A stretch of 64,000 nucleotides of DNA from an uncultured Microscilla sp. (GTDB lineage Bacteria > Bacteroidota > Bacteroidia > Cytophagales > Microscillaceae): positions 1 to 64,000 of the forward strand of contig NZ_CANLRP010000029.1 in assembly GCF_947493425.1 (NCBI RefSeq). Direction: 5' to 3'. This document shows, in pieces, positions 16,963-26,568 of the stretch (its first letter is position 1; the number at the start of each line of letters is the position of its first letter). The position numbers and the translations under genes are program-made. A model generated the notes under the pieces. That model saw nothing but the letters and a program-made list of their open reading frames with translations, was not told the DNA's origin and made no database searches.

Positions 16963-18267
16963 TCAATTACGCCTAATCACCAGATCAGTTTGCGAGGTTT
17001 GACCATTGCTTGTATTGGTTATTTTATAAGTCACCGTAAAAGTGTGTTTAGAGGTATCTACAAATACCTTTAGGTTGTTTCCTTCAAAATAGGCATTGGT
17101 ATTTTGCTGTACTATGTTTTTACTTATATTGCTTGCTGCTACATTGCAAAGTTGATCATTTGCCAATACATCTACAGTTACCCATTGTCCGCTAGGAGGC
17201 ACATTACTTACCTGAGCGCTATCACTTACTGCTTGCAACTGACAAGCCGTTTGTATATGGATACTTACATTTGCCTGACTTACAGTATTACCATTTTTAG
17301 TCAATCCATATTGCAACATTACCGTAGTATCGCTTGGATAAAGCTTTACTTTTAACTGGTTGTTTTCAAATACAGGGGAGGTATTGAGTCCTCCATTGTT
17401 GAGGATAACTTTGCCTAGCAAGTCATTACATAATGTGTCATTGCTCAATACGTTGAGGTAAACATATTTGCCGTTGGTAGTCAGCGAGTCGCCCGATATT
17501 GTATAATTATCATTTATTGCCTTGGGTACACAGTGGGTAGTTGTATCTTGTGGGTTAACAGTGCTATCACCTACAAAAATAGTGACCACTCCATAGCCCA
17601 GGTAGTTATTTGTCGAAGCGTTGCGTACTCCATATATTAACTGGTCTACTCCTTTGAATCCTGATTGTGGCAAATAAGTAAGCGAGATTTTACTGGCTGT
17701 TACGTTTGCTGTACCGTTTTTGGGTAGCTCTATAATTTCTACTACTTTTTTGAGGTTACTGGTGTCACTGGCAGTACTATCACATAAATGGTCATTTTGC
17801 AGTACAAACACCTCTACCGATTTGCCCATGGTTGTTTGAGCAATATCAGGCACTGCTCCAAAGCAAGGGCGGGTAATAGAGTCAGCCGAAATGGTAATCT
17901 TTACGGCAGCCGTGTCACAAGGCTGACCCGGAGGGCAAACAGTGTAAGCAAGTGTATCGGTACCGGTAGAATCATTGGGTGTATATAATACCATACCTTG
18001 TTTGATAAACTTGGCACTTCCTCTTTTTAGATATCCTTGCAATAAAGAAATGTTAGAGCTTGTCGTGATTTTATCGTTTTTAATCAGGTCTATGACTACA
18101 CTGCTTCCCGGAAAAGCCTGTGCAATATCATTGGTGGCAATGGCAGGTGTATTTCCTTGGGTGGTAGCAGGATTAATATCTTTATCTATACGGTTACAAC
18201 TGGCAATAAGCCCTAATAGAGCCACCAATATGCAAGCAGGCAAAAATTGGTATTTTGTATGAATCAT
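16963..18267 (-). CDS. Lipoprotein with four tandem Ig/cadherin-like VLxND domains
   Basis: The 434-residue protein has a lipoprotein signal peptide with lipobox LIASC (Cys about residue 24). Four repeats of about 100 residues follow. They are marked by VIDLIKNDKITT, VFVLQNDHLCD, YLNVLSNDTLCN and VDVLANDQLCN, with nearby conserved Cys residues. The VLxND signature belongs to cadherin-like/Big_9 beta-sandwiches common in adhesive surface proteins. The paired cysteines (such as CVPK...LCN) could form disulfides in the periplasm or outside the cell. No T9SS tail is present; retention by lipidation is inferred. It lies upstream of the sigma/anti-sigma pair on the same strand but is separated by about 145 bp and a hairpin. 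Confidence 0.85.
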   Translation of the reverse strand: MIHTKYQFLPACILVALLGLIASCNRIDKDINPATTQGNTPAIATNDIAQAFPGSSVVIDLIKNDKITTSSNISLLQGYLKRGSAKFIKQGMVLYTPNDSTGTDTLAYTVCPPGQPCDTAAVKITISADSITRPCFGAVPDIAQTTMGKSVEVFVLQNDHLCDSTASDTSNLKKVVEIIELPKNGTANVTASKISLTYLPQSGFKGVDQLIYGVRNASTNNYLGYGVVTIFVGDSTVNPQDTTTHCVPKAINDNYTISGDSLTTNGKYVYLNVLSNDTLCNDLLGKVILNNGGLNTSPVFENNQLKVKLYPSDTTVMLQYGLTKNGNTVSQANVSIHIQTACQLQAVSDSAQVSNVPPSGQWVTVDVLANDQLCNVAASNISKNIVQQNTNAYFEGNNLKVFVDTSKHTFTVTYKITNTSNGQTSQTDLVIRRN

Positions 18268-18284
18268 TTTTTTGGTTTGGTTAA

Positions 18285-18395
18285 ATTTTCATTATAAAAA
18301 AACGTTGTCAGAGCTCTTAAAAACCCCCAGACAGGTGAGTGCCTAAAAAAGTTGTCTGGAGTGTAAATGTTTTTTATAAAAAATGAGGGTTTTAT
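18285..18395. repeat. Nested inverted repeat in divergent promoter region
   Basis: The inner arms CCAGACA/TGTCTGG lie inside outer arms of the TTATAAAAAAAC type. The structure sits between the divergent lipoprotein and decarboxylase genes. It could be a small mobile relic or a regulatory structure. It does not clearly match the TIR family described elsewhere in the window. Confidence 0.4.
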
Positions 18396-18505
18396 TTTTA
18401 AGTGGCTGGTTATGATATGTTTATTGTTGTTGAGGCATCGTTATTTTTTTTTATAAAAAATACATTCCCTTGACTTTTATCATTCTTTTACCTCTGGCAA
18501 ATGCT

Positions 18506-18513
18506 TAACTTTG
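18506..18513 (+). promoter_or_regulatory. Putative -7 element (TAACTTTG)
   Basis: It predicts transcription from about 18520 and so excludes the upstream TTG start at 18511, leaving the ATG at 18541. The -33 box is not evident at normal spacing. Confidence 0.5.
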
Positions 18514-18540
18514 GCAAAGAAAAACCTAAATGATAATATT

Positions 18541-19800
18541 ATGTATTGGGAAAGGTATTCACACGAAAAAATAAAAGACATTGTTCATCAGGCACTTGAA
18601 CAGAACACGCCTTATCGCGACTCTGCCCCAGTGTTGGGCATACCAGCTTCTTACTTAGACCGCACCGAGTTTTATGATGACGCACCGTTTTTGAAAGACG
18701 CACCTTTTATGAAAACAATGATTGAAAACCCTAACCATATAGGGTGTCATACTTTAGACGATGAAGGGCATATAGACATGTTTGCGGGTACGCAGCAAAT
18801 AGAGAAAGAACTGATACAGCTGATAGCCGAGCAAATATTTAAGGGAGAGCCTAACCAGCAGGATGGGTACGTAGCTACTGGGGGCACTGAGGCAAACATT
18901 CAGGCAATGTGGGTTTACCGTAATTACTTCAAAAAAAAGTACCAGGCTAAAACCGAAGAAATAGGCTTGGTATATTCAGAAGACAGTCACTACTCTATGC
19001 CCAAAGGAGCAAATTTGTTAGAATTATCTTCTATCATTCTTCAGGTAGATGAGCACACCCGTGCCATTTGCCAACAAAGCCTCACTGAAAAAATAGCTGA
19101 AGCCAGAACGCAAGGAATAAAGTATTTTATTGTTGTGATGAACCTGTCTACTACTATGTATGGCTCGGTAGATGATGTGGAACGAGTAACTGATTTTTTT
19201 GAAAAAGAAACACTTCCTTATAAAGTACACGCTGATGGAGCTTTTGGCGGGTTTATTTATCCTTTTACCAATGAAAAAGATCCCCTCTATAGTTTTCAAA
19301 ACCCGCGCATTACTTCTTTTACCATTGATGGACACAAAATGCTGCAAACACCTTACGGCACAGGATTGTTTTTGATAAGAAAGGGCTTTATGCAATACGT
19401 AAAAACCGAAGAAGCACAGTACATTCCAGGCAAAGATTATACAATATGTGGCAGTCGTTCGGGTGCCAATGCCATTTCTATCTGGATGTTGTTGCGGGCA
19501 CATGGTTCAGAAGGGCTCAAGATAAAAATGCAGCGAATAAACGAGCGTACTACCAAGTTATGCAAACGCTTGGACGAGTTAGGAGTAAAGTATTTCCGAA
19601 ACCCTCATATCAATATTATAGCCATTAAGTCGGGACAGTTTTCTGCTCGGTTTGCCAAAAAATATCACTTGGTTGCAGACTCTTACGAATTTGATGTAAA
19701 GTGGTGGAAAATAGTAGTAATGGATCACGTAAAACAAGGCATTTTAGATAAGTTCTTGCTCGACCTTGAAGCAAATTTAAATACAGAAACTACTCACTAA
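18541..19800 (+). CDS. PLP-dependent group II-type amino-acid decarboxylase family protein
   Basis: From the ATG at 18541 the protein has 419 residues. It shows the fold-type I PLP enzyme landmarks of the glutamate/aromatic-amino-acid decarboxylase family. ATGGTEANIQAMW binds the phosphate. YSEDSHYSM contains the His that stacks on the ring. VHADGAFGGF holds the Asp that pairs with the pyridine nitrogen. TIDGHKMLQTPYGTG contains the Schiff-base Lys. The substrate cannot be told from these motifs; glutamate, aspartate or a histidine-like amino acid are all possible. The gene is monocistronic with a promoter element upstream and a terminator downstream. Confidence 0.9.
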   Translation: MYWERYSHEKIKDIVHQALEQNTPYRDSAPVLGIPASYLDRTEFYDDAPFLKDAPFMKTMIENPNHIGCHTLDDEGHIDMFAGTQQIEKELIQLIAEQIFKGEPNQQDGYVATGGTEANIQAMWVYRNYFKKKYQAKTEEIGLVYSEDSHYSMPKGANLLELSSIILQVDEHTRAICQQSLTEKIAEARTQGIKYFIVVMNLSTTMYGSVDDVERVTDFFEKETLPYKVHADGAFGGFIYPFTNEKDPLYSFQNPRITSFTIDGHKMLQTPYGTGLFLIRKGFMQYVKTEEAQYIPGKDYTICGSRSGANAISIWMLLRAHGSEGLKIKMQRINERTTKLCKRLDELGVKYFRNPHINIIAIKSGQFSARFAKKYHLVADSYEFDVKWWKIVVMDHVKQGILDKFLLDLEANLNTETTH

Positions 19801-19818
19801 ACCTCTTTGTAAGGCAAT

Positions 19819-19851
19819 AAAAAATGAGCGTCTGAACAGCGCTCATTTTTT
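19819..19851. terminator. Bidirectional intrinsic terminator
   Basis: AAAAAATGAGCG pairs with CGCTCATTTTTT around a 9-base loop between the convergent decarboxylase and Reg_prop/SpoIIE genes. A/T runs on both sides allow use in both directions. Confidence 0.85.
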
Positions 19852-19861
19852 ATAATTTCAT

Positions 19862-22800
19862 CTACACTTTAAAACCCAACACTGTAATGTCGTCCCTTTG
19901 TTCAGCATCACGTTGCGAAAAAGACAGTTCTTCTTCCCAAGCTTCTTTTTGAGCCTCCATACTTTTGTAAGCGTTTTCTACCAAAAAGGCAATGAAATGG
20001 TTTCTTCCAAACTTAGTTCTTCGAGGAGTAGGGTTGTCAATCAAACCATCAGAACTTAAATAACACTTAGTACCTTTGCTTAAAGTAATTACCTGATCGG
20101 TAAACTCTTTGTGTGCTGGCTCGTGTCTTCCGCCTCCTATAGATTCTCTGTCGCCTTTTAGTTCAAAGAAACGACCATTCTGTACATAATGAAAAGGACG
20201 TTTGGCACCAGCAAAAGTAATTTTAGTTTGTTCATCTTCCACTTTCTCCAACTTACACATCAACATCTCCATCCCTTCGCGGTTATTCGTCCGATCTTGC
20301 TTTAAAGCTATACGAGTAAGTGAATGTAGTTTCTCCAGAATTTTAGCTGGTTGATGGATTTTTTTGTCAATGACAATTTCATTCAACAAGCTGTAGCCAA
20401 TCATACTCATAAAAGCTCCCTGCACCCCATGCCCGGTACAGTCAATCACCGATATAAACGTAACATCATCTGCATGATACATCCAGTAAAAATCACCCGA
20501 AACAATGTCCTTAGGTTTAAACAATATAAAATAATCGCCTAGCACCTTCTCCATCCGGCTAGGGAAAGGCAAAATTGCTTGCTGAATCGTTTGGGCTGAA
20601 TGAATACTTGCCAGAATTTGCTCATTCTGACGGTTCAGTTCTACATTTTTTTGTTCAATAAACTCTCTCTGAGCAATGTTTTCTTCTTGTTGTTGGCGCA
20701 GTTCTTCGGTTTGCACCAAGAGCTCGTCTTTTTGTTCTCTGAGTAACTTACTCTTGTCTAAAATTTCCTTATTTTGTTGTCTGACTTCCTGGGTTTTTTT
20801 CTCTACCAGGTATTGCAATTTTTCTTTTTGGGCTTCAATACTTTTGATCCTCATCCTTACCACAAAAAACACCGTACCAACCAATAAAAGTAATAAGGTG
20901 ATTCTAAACCACCAGGTTTCCCAGAAAGGGGTTTTTACTATAAAGGAGTATTCCACTGGTTTTTTTGTCCAAATACCATCATTGTTGGCAGCTTTTATCT
21001 TAAGAGTATATTCACCAGGAGGGAGGTTGGCATAAATAGCTTCAGGTTTAAAACTGGCTGGTGACCACTCATTGTCAAAACCCTCAAGTTTCCACTGATA
21101 CTTTACCTTTTCGGGAGCCTCATAGCTCAATGCTTCAAAATCAAACGAGACGTGATTTACATTATAGGGGAGTTTAAGCTCTTTGGGCAACGAAAACCAA
21201 TCCTGGATGCCCGCGTGGTAGTCTTTGTGGCTTTCATCGTTCCATTGAACTGTCTTGAAAAACAAACGTACATTGGTAATGTTAATTTTAGGGGGCGTGC
21301 TGTTCGATAAATCTGACCTTGGGTTATACTTAATTAGCCCATTGATGGTACCAAACCATAAGTTACCGTATCGGTCTTTAAAACTTGCCTGTCCGTTGTT
21401 TTCTATGCCTACAAAACCCTCAACCTTGCCATATTTCTTAATTTTTTTGATTTTATCTTTTTCACCAATCGTAAGGCGTTCCAGTCCGTTTTGTGTACCC
21501 AGCCATACCCGATTGTTATCATCTACCAATACCGAATATATAATATCAGTTCCAATGCCCTCTTTTACAGTAATAGTTGTAAACTTGCTACCATTAAAAT
21601 GAATCAAGCCTCCGCCAAAAGTCGCAAACCATAAATTCCCTTTTTTGTCTTCAGCCATGTGCAACACCCATTTATCAGGTAGACCATCTTTAGTGGTATA
21701 GTGAGTCAAGGTTTTGGTGGCCCTATTGTATTTCGATATTCCTGAGTTGGTACATAGCCAAATATTCTTTTGAGCGTCTTTGCCAATAAAATGAATAGAT
21801 GCATCTACCAACCCCTGACGTGTGGTAAACTCTTTTGATTTTTTTGTTTTCAAGTCATACTTTACCAGCTTCACCCCATGCAAGGCAAACCAAAGCTCAT
21901 CTCCAATCTTTACTGTATTGGTTGTTCTTTTGTGAGGAGGTAGTCCAAAATCTTCGTTGGCATGCCGCTTATTTTTGCCCGTTAAATACCACAAACCGTC
22001 ATCTGACGAAAACAGCATTTTACCTGGCTCTACTTCAGTGATTCCACGAATATTGCCTAGTTTTGTGCCTATATCAGCCATATAAGTAGACACCCCTGCC
22101 GAGTCTACCTTGGCAACTCCAGCCCCTACCATGCCAAACCAAATATTACCCCTTGAATCTTCATAAATAGGGCGTATATTTTTAGAAATCAGTCCATCTT
22201 TTTCATTCAGGTATATAAAACGATCGCCACTATAGCGCACCAAGCCATCCCCATCAGAGCCAATCCATAAATTATTCTCACGGTCTTCATACATACAATA
22301 CACTCGAATGATGGCTAAGCCATTGTCAATACCAAAAAGCTGCAGGCGTTGCCCATCATATTGCAAAATACCAGCCCCCAGAGTAGATATCCAAAGGTTA
22401 TTTTTCTTATCCATCATAAAATGCAAAATAGGTGCTTTTTGAGCTTCTTTTGGTAGGGCTATAGGGTTGATTTGTCCTTTTGAATACTTAAAAAAACGAG
22501 TAGTTTGTTGGTTACTGGCAAGCAACAGGTCTCCGTTTTTTGAAGATGACATTTCGTGTATGGGATTATTTTGTAAAAAACTTTGATCATTAAAGGGCAA
22601 GGCAGTAAGTTGCTTGCCATTGTAAGACCAAATATCTTCAGGAGTTGAAATTAGAAATGTATGATCATTGGTTTGGCAAAAAGTATAAATAGTTGCTTCA
22701 TTGAGCTGAGGGACTTCTTTTTTGAAATCGATAAATTTTCCATCTTTTAAGTACAACAACTGACTCTTGTTCAGGTCTTCGCGCAGAAAAAACCATAGCT

Positions 22801-23203
22801 TACCAGTTTTATCTTCATACACACGTGCATAATTTATATTTGGCGAAATGTTTTGTTTCTCTCCATAATTGGTAAACTTCTGTCCATCATATTTACTAAT
22901 ACCTCGGTAAGTTATAATCCACAGGTTTTTCTTGCTATCTTCAAACAAGTAGATCGCTTGATTGTCAATTAGCCCATCACTGACCGTAAAAACATCGAAT
23001 TTGTCACCATTAAATCGACATATTCCGCCTCCTTGGGTTGCTTGCCATAAGCTTCCCCGGCTATCTTGGATAATAGAAAGCACCTGAGATTGTGGCAGCC
23101 CTTCTTCAAGAGCATAACTTGTGAAATTGTATTGCTGGGCTTGGGTAGCAGTATATATTCCAATTAACCCTAAAAAAAATACTATCGTAAAAAGTCTATT
23201 CAT
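19862..23203 (-). CDS. Sensor protein: Reg_prop beta-propeller, Y_Y_Y domain, TM, coiled coil, SpoIIE/PP2C phosphatase
   Basis: The 1113-residue protein has a signal peptide (cleavage near ATQAQ). A periplasmic two-component-regulator propeller follows (about 25-640), built from repeats of the form IxxDxxGxLWxxTxGGGI. A Y_Y_Y domain (about 665-745, ending LPPGEYTLKIKAANNDG) precedes one membrane helix (about 757-780). A Q/E/K-rich coiled coil (about 785-865) leads to a C-terminal SpoIIE-type PP2C domain with DCTGHGVQGAFMSMIG and YLSSDGLID metal-binding motifs. In hybrid sensors this periplasmic part is usually joined to a histidine kinase. Here the output is a Ser/Thr phosphatase, so it probably acts on an anti-sigma-factor antagonist or other phosphoprotein. 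No partner kinase is adjacent. Confidence 0.93.
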   Translation of the reverse strand: MNRLFTIVFFLGLIGIYTATQAQQYNFTSYALEEGLPQSQVLSIIQDSRGSLWQATQGGGICRFNGDKFDVFTVSDGLIDNQAIYLFEDSKKNLWIITYRGISKYDGQKFTNYGEKQNISPNINYARVYEDKTGKLWFFLREDLNKSQLLYLKDGKFIDFKKEVPQLNEATIYTFCQTNDHTFLISTPEDIWSYNGKQLTALPFNDQSFLQNNPIHEMSSSKNGDLLLASNQQTTRFFKYSKGQINPIALPKEAQKAPILHFMMDKKNNLWISTLGAGILQYDGQRLQLFGIDNGLAIIRVYCMYEDRENNLWIGSDGDGLVRYSGDRFIYLNEKDGLISKNIRPIYEDSRGNIWFGMVGAGVAKVDSAGVSTYMADIGTKLGNIRGITEVEPGKMLFSSDDGLWYLTGKNKRHANEDFGLPPHKRTTNTVKIGDELWFALHGVKLVKYDLKTKKSKEFTTRQGLVDASIHFIGKDAQKNIWLCTNSGISKYNRATKTLTHYTTKDGLPDKWVLHMAEDKKGNLWFATFGGGLIHFNGSKFTTITVKEGIGTDIIYSVLVDDNNRVWLGTQNGLERLTIGEKDKIKKIKKYGKVEGFVGIENNGQASFKDRYGNLWFGTINGLIKYNPRSDLSNSTPPKINITNVRLFFKTVQWNDESHKDYHAGIQDWFSLPKELKLPYNVNHVSFDFEALSYEAPEKVKYQWKLEGFDNEWSPASFKPEAIYANLPPGEYTLKIKAANNDGIWTKKPVEYSFIVKTPFWETWWFRITLLLLLVGTVFFVVRMRIKSIEAQKEKLQYLVEKKTQEVRQQNKEILDKSKLLREQKDELLVQTEELRQQQEENIAQREFIEQKNVELNRQNEQILASIHSAQTIQQAILPFPSRMEKVLGDYFILFKPKDIVSGDFYWMYHADDVTFISVIDCTGHGVQGAFMSMIGYSLLNEIVIDKKIHQPAKILEKLHSLTRIALKQDRTNNREGMEMLMCKLEKVEDEQTKITFAGAKRPFHYVQNGRFFELKGDRESIGGGRHEPAHKEFTDQVITLSKGTKCYLSSDGLIDNPTPRRTKFGRNHFIAFLVENAYKSMEAQKEAWEEELSFSQRDAEQRDDITVLGFKV

Positions 23204-23762
23204 ATTCCACTTACTATTAATTTCTTATGTAACCGTATAGCATGACATTTTATTAAATCAAAAAAAATAATTGATAAGTTGTGGCAGGATCAGGAATCTT
23301 AGAGTTATGCTTAAAGTGTTGTCTTCAGAGTCAAAAATTGCTTTTTAGCCCAGATCATAACCGAGCGAAAGCGAGTTCTGTTTCACCATTGAAAATAAGA
23401 CAGCAAACTAATTTGTAAACATACACTTAATAAAACGCAAAAAATAAAGCTTTCCAAAGAAACAAAAAACCTTGGATGCACAAATGAACAAATATTTGCA
23501 TAGCTGAAGCTATGTTAGTCCCTTACAGGTCAAAATTTTTGAAGAAGTACATCAGCTAAAGGTGCTGTTTAGTGGAATAGATTATCTGCTTAATTGTCGT
23601 TAGGCTGCAAAAATCATAAAGAATAATGAAAAAATAGTACCAAATATGATATTAATGTTAAAAAAGGTGATGTAGACATCATTGTATATAAGATTATTGA
23701 CACTGTCTTTTTAATAATAAAGAATCAAGTGCCCCATACTACTGATCATTATCGGGCAATAC

Positions 23763-23960
23763 CTAAACTATGGTGAAATTACTTTCTTGTCCTTCTTTAT
23801 ATACCCCCATCGAGTTGTCTACCAATGCAACGATACCAAAAGCAGGAGGGTACTTAGAGGTATTTTTGGATACATTTTTCATTCGTTTTTTATGGCAATA
23901 CTCCGCAGTGATTTTAGTCAAAGTTGGTTGCTGGTGATCAGTTATTGATGAATTTAAAAA
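23763..23960 (-). pseudogene. Possible C-terminal gene remnant
   Basis: A 65-codon open frame lacks a start codon at its beginning. It reads in a protein-like way near its end (YPPAFGIVALVDNSMGVYKE), then stops at TAG. Balanced codon use suggests it once encoded the end of a larger protein. The family is not recognised, and chance cannot be excluded at this length. Confidence 0.3.
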
Positions 23961-24269
23961 CTATTTAATTGGGTGTTTAGGCGTAAAACCGAAACACTTT
24001 TAAAAATAAAGTTGAGTAAGCAATCTTAATATACGCCACTGGTTTATAGCATTTAACAAGGTGAACATTTACTCGAATCAGCTATGGACTTATGGGTAGC
24101 TCCATTTATAACTCCGTCTAAGTGCACATCATATAACCAAAACAAGCGGTAAATATACCATTTGCTTCTAAACGATGAGTATATATCCATGCCTCTACTT
24201 TTTGTTTTTTGAGTTATTTATAAAGCCTTTTGAAGTGTAAACGTAAAGGTTCGAAGCCAAGTATGCGTA

Positions 24270-24359
24270 TCAGTGCGGGTGGGGAAACAATTCAGGTACA
24301 AAGGCTTGGTCATGGCTAATTAATGTGTCATCAAGGTCAACTACTATGCGAAAGATCAT
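24270..24359 (-). pseudogene. Remnant of a HAD-family hydrolase (motif I only)
   Basis: An ATG at 24359 opens a 29-codon frame beginning MIFRIVVDLDDTLISHD. It contains the hydrophobic strand plus DxDxT of HAD motif I with its nucleophile Asp, and stops shortly after. No downstream continuation with the later HAD motifs is evident in the other frames, so it appears truncated or decayed. Confidence 0.45.
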
Positions 24360-24388
24360 GGTCGTATTTGTTTTACAAACCCATACTC

Positions 24389-24553
24389 TTAGGAATGGTG
24401 TAAAAATAAATTTCTATAGTAACGCTAAAATATTTTGTTGCTAGACGCGGCAAAAAATCGGCTAATAGCATCGCTATTCGGCTATTTTTTAACAAAGTAT
24501 AGCCTCAAAAGATGAGGTTAAGAATGTAAATTTATTTTGGTACCATTCCTTAG
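24389..24553. repeat. Intergenic TIR element with long central hairpin (copy C)
   Basis: The ends are inverted copies (TAGGAATGGTGTAAAAATAA and the complement of TTATTTTGGTACCATTCCTT). The interior is palindromic, with an AAAAAA...TTTTTT-bounded hairpin around AATAGC-ATC-GCTATT and an outer TATTTTGTT/AACAAAGTA pair. The block TTGTT...AGACG...CAAAAAA is also present at 57034-57100. No ORF. Confidence 0.65.
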
Positions 24554-24584
24554 GGGGCTGTGTGGTATTTCGCAGAACTATAAA

Positions 24585-24615
24585 AAAACTGCTTTGGTGT
24601 ACCCAAAGCAGTTTT
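24585..24615 (-). terminator. Intrinsic terminator of gcdH
   Basis: A 13-bp perfect stem AAAACTGCTTTGG / CCAAAGCAGTTTT has a 5-base loop and T-rich flanks, 25 bases past the gcdH stop codon. Confidence 0.9.
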
Positions 24616-24640
24616 AAAAAAGTGTTGGCTCATCCAATGC

Positions 24641-25861
24641 TTATCTAAAAGCTTGGATACCAGTAATCTCGTGGCCTAAGATCAACAAATGAATATCGTG
24701 AGTACCTTCATAAGTTACTACCGATTCAAGGTTCATCATGTGGCGCATGATAGAATACTCCTGAGTAATACCCATTCCCCCCAAAATTTGGCGAGCTTCG
24801 CGGGCAGTATTCATGGCAATTTCAATATTGTTACGTTTGGCAAGAGAAATCTGAGCAGTGGTTGCTTTGCCTTCATTTTTCAATACACCCAACCTCCAAC
24901 TTATTAACTGAGCTTTGGTAATTTCGGTCAGCATTTCGGCAAGCTTTTTCTGAATCAACTGAAAGCCAGCAATGGGTTTGCCAAACTGCTTGCGCTCAAG
25001 TGCATAACGACGAGCTGTATCATAGCAATCCATTGCTACCCCGATAGCCCCCCAGGAGATGCCGTAACGTGCTGAATCAAGGCAGTTCAAAGGACCCTTA
25101 AGACCGCTTACCCCAGGTAATACGTTTTCTTTAGGTATTTTTACATCGTTAAAAACCAATTCGCCAGTAACGCTGGCCCTTAGCGACCACTTGTCGTGAA
25201 TAGTAGGCGCAGAGAAACCTTCCATGCCGCGTTCTACAATTACTCCAAGAATGCGACCTTCGTCATTTTTAGCCCACACCACAGCTATGTCAGCTTTAGG
25301 TGAGTTGGTGATCCACATTTTTGCGCCATTGAGCACATAATGATCCCCTTTGTCTTCCAAACGGCTTTCCATACCACTTGGGTTCGAGCCGTGGTTAGGT
25401 TCAGTCAAGCCAAAGCAACCCAAATACTCACCAGAAGCAAGCTTAGGTAAATACTTTTTCTTTTGCTCTTCAGAACCAAATGTATAAATAGGAAACATAA
25501 CCAAAGAACCCTGCACCGATACTGTTGATCGCATTCCGGAATCTCCACGTTCTATTTCCTGCATCATCAAACCATAAGATATGTAGTCCAAGCCCCCGTT
25601 AGGGTTATAGTCGGTAGATACTGTAGGACCAAGCAGTCCTAATTTTCCGAACTCAGGAACCAGGTATTCAGGAAAAATATTTCGTTCTGCACAATCTTCT
25701 ATAATAGGAGAGATTTCTTTCTTTACAAAATCACGTACACTATTGCGAATAAGAATATGCTCTTCTGTCAATAAATCGTCAATACCATAAAAATCAGGTG
25801 ATTCGAAAAGGTCTTGTTTAGTCGATTTTTTGATTTCAGCTTCTGTCAGAGTCTGAGTCAT
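24641..25861 (-). CDS. gcdH: Glutaryl-CoA dehydrogenase-like acyl-CoA dehydrogenase
   Basis: The 406-residue flavoprotein has the full acyl-CoA dehydrogenase layout. The stretch DSGMRSTVSVQGSLVMFPI carries the Arg that binds the glutaryl carboxylate in this subfamily. GCFGLTEPNHGSNPSGM and WITNSP are FAD-binding motifs. The C-terminal VTYEGTHDIHLLILG places the catalytic Glu. These match glutaryl-CoA dehydrogenase rather than short- or medium-chain enzymes. It would convert glutaryl-CoA to crotonyl-CoA in lysine/tryptophan catabolism, in the cytoplasm with an electron-transfer flavoprotein. The gene is monocistronic with its own terminator. The ATG at 25861 gives an N-terminal extension of about 25 residues, normal for the bacterial enzyme. 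Confidence 0.93.
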   Translation of the reverse strand: MTQTLTEAEIKKSTKQDLFESPDFYGIDDLLTEEHILIRNSVRDFVKKEISPIIEDCAERNIFPEYLVPEFGKLGLLGPTVSTDYNPNGGLDYISYGLMMQEIERGDSGMRSTVSVQGSLVMFPIYTFGSEEQKKKYLPKLASGEYLGCFGLTEPNHGSNPSGMESRLEDKGDHYVLNGAKMWITNSPKADIAVVWAKNDEGRILGVIVERGMEGFSAPTIHDKWSLRASVTGELVFNDVKIPKENVLPGVSGLKGPLNCLDSARYGISWGAIGVAMDCYDTARRYALERKQFGKPIAGFQLIQKKLAEMLTEITKAQLISWRLGVLKNEGKATTAQISLAKRNNIEIAMNTAREARQILGGMGITQEYSIMRHMMNLESVVTYEGTHDIHLLILGHEITGIQAFR

Positions 25862-26095
25862 AACTAAGTGATGTTTTTGTTAATCGCGTAAAATTAGTAA
25901 ATCTTATAAAATAAGTAACACTTTCTTTATAATTGTCCACTTTGTTTATCGCTTTTGTTTGTTTACACCTACTTGTTTTTTTTCACGATGCCACTCATTC
26001 ATTTTTAAAAGCACTTTTTGTCAATTTGTAATTAAAGTTTCAAAAACTGTAATTACTTTGCCCACAGTTTATAATTAAATCAACTATTCAATACC

Positions 26096-26551
26096 ATGAA
26101 AAAAGAATTTATTAAAGCAAAAGATCATTATCTATTACTTATTTTTTGTTTGTTCGTCGGGGCAGCTCAGGCACAAGTGGGTACAAAAAAAAGTAACACA
26201 ATAGAAACCGCTGAACAAGTAGTGCAACGTCAACTAGAAGCATACAACGCCAGAAACATAGATGCATTTATGGCTACGTATAGTGATAGTGTAAAGCTTT
26301 ATAGATACCCACACCGTTTGATTAGTAAAGGGAAAAAAAGTATGCGTAAGGGGTATGCCCGAATGTTTGAAAAGGTAACCGAGTTGCATTGCAAAATAGT
26401 TAAAAGAATAGTGTTGGGCAACAAAGTGATAGATCAGGAGCGCGTCACTGGTTTTCCAGGTTGGAAAAAGAACGGACCATTAGAAGCAGTAGCAGTATAC
26501 ACTGTAAAAAATGGATTGATAGATTCAGTAACCTTTATCAAGGGAAAGTAA
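26096..26551 (+). CDS. Secreted SnoaL-like/NTF2-fold protein
   Basis: The 151-residue protein has a cleavable export signal (hydrophobic core YLLLIFCLFVGAAQAQ). A cone-shaped NTF2/SnoaL-like domain follows, recognisable from TAEQVVQRQLEAYNARNIDAFMATYSD, the strand LYRYPHRLISKGK and the end AVYTVKNGLIDSVTFIK. Such domains hold small hydrophobic ligands or act as isomerase-like enzymes. No catalytic residue is clear and export suggests a ligand-binding role. A TIR element starts 17 bases after the stop codon. Confidence 0.85.
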   Translation: MKKEFIKAKDHYLLLIFCLFVGAAQAQVGTKKSNTIETAEQVVQRQLEAYNARNIDAFMATYSDSVKLYRYPHRLISKGKKSMRKGYARMFEKVTELHCKIVKRIVLGNKVIDQERVTGFPGWKKNGPLEAVAVYTVKNGLIDSVTFIKGK

Positions 26552-26568
26552 TAACAAGCTGTTAGCTT

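Larger units (their letters stand above)
23204..24640. other. Gene-poor 1.4-kb stretch with gene remnants and a TIR element
   Basis: No ORF over 66 codons is convincing. Recognisable contents are a CATAGCT-GA-AGCTATG hairpin near 23495-23512, a protein-like C-terminal fragment (23763-23960), a HAD-type N-terminal fragment (24270-24359), one TIR element (24389-24553) and the gcdH terminator. The rest is AT-rich sequence in which I see nothing. It looks like a zone of gene decay. Confidence 0.6.

Noticed and set aside
24389-24553. An insertion sequence
   Set aside because: No transposase frame; at 165 bp it can only be a non-autonomous element.
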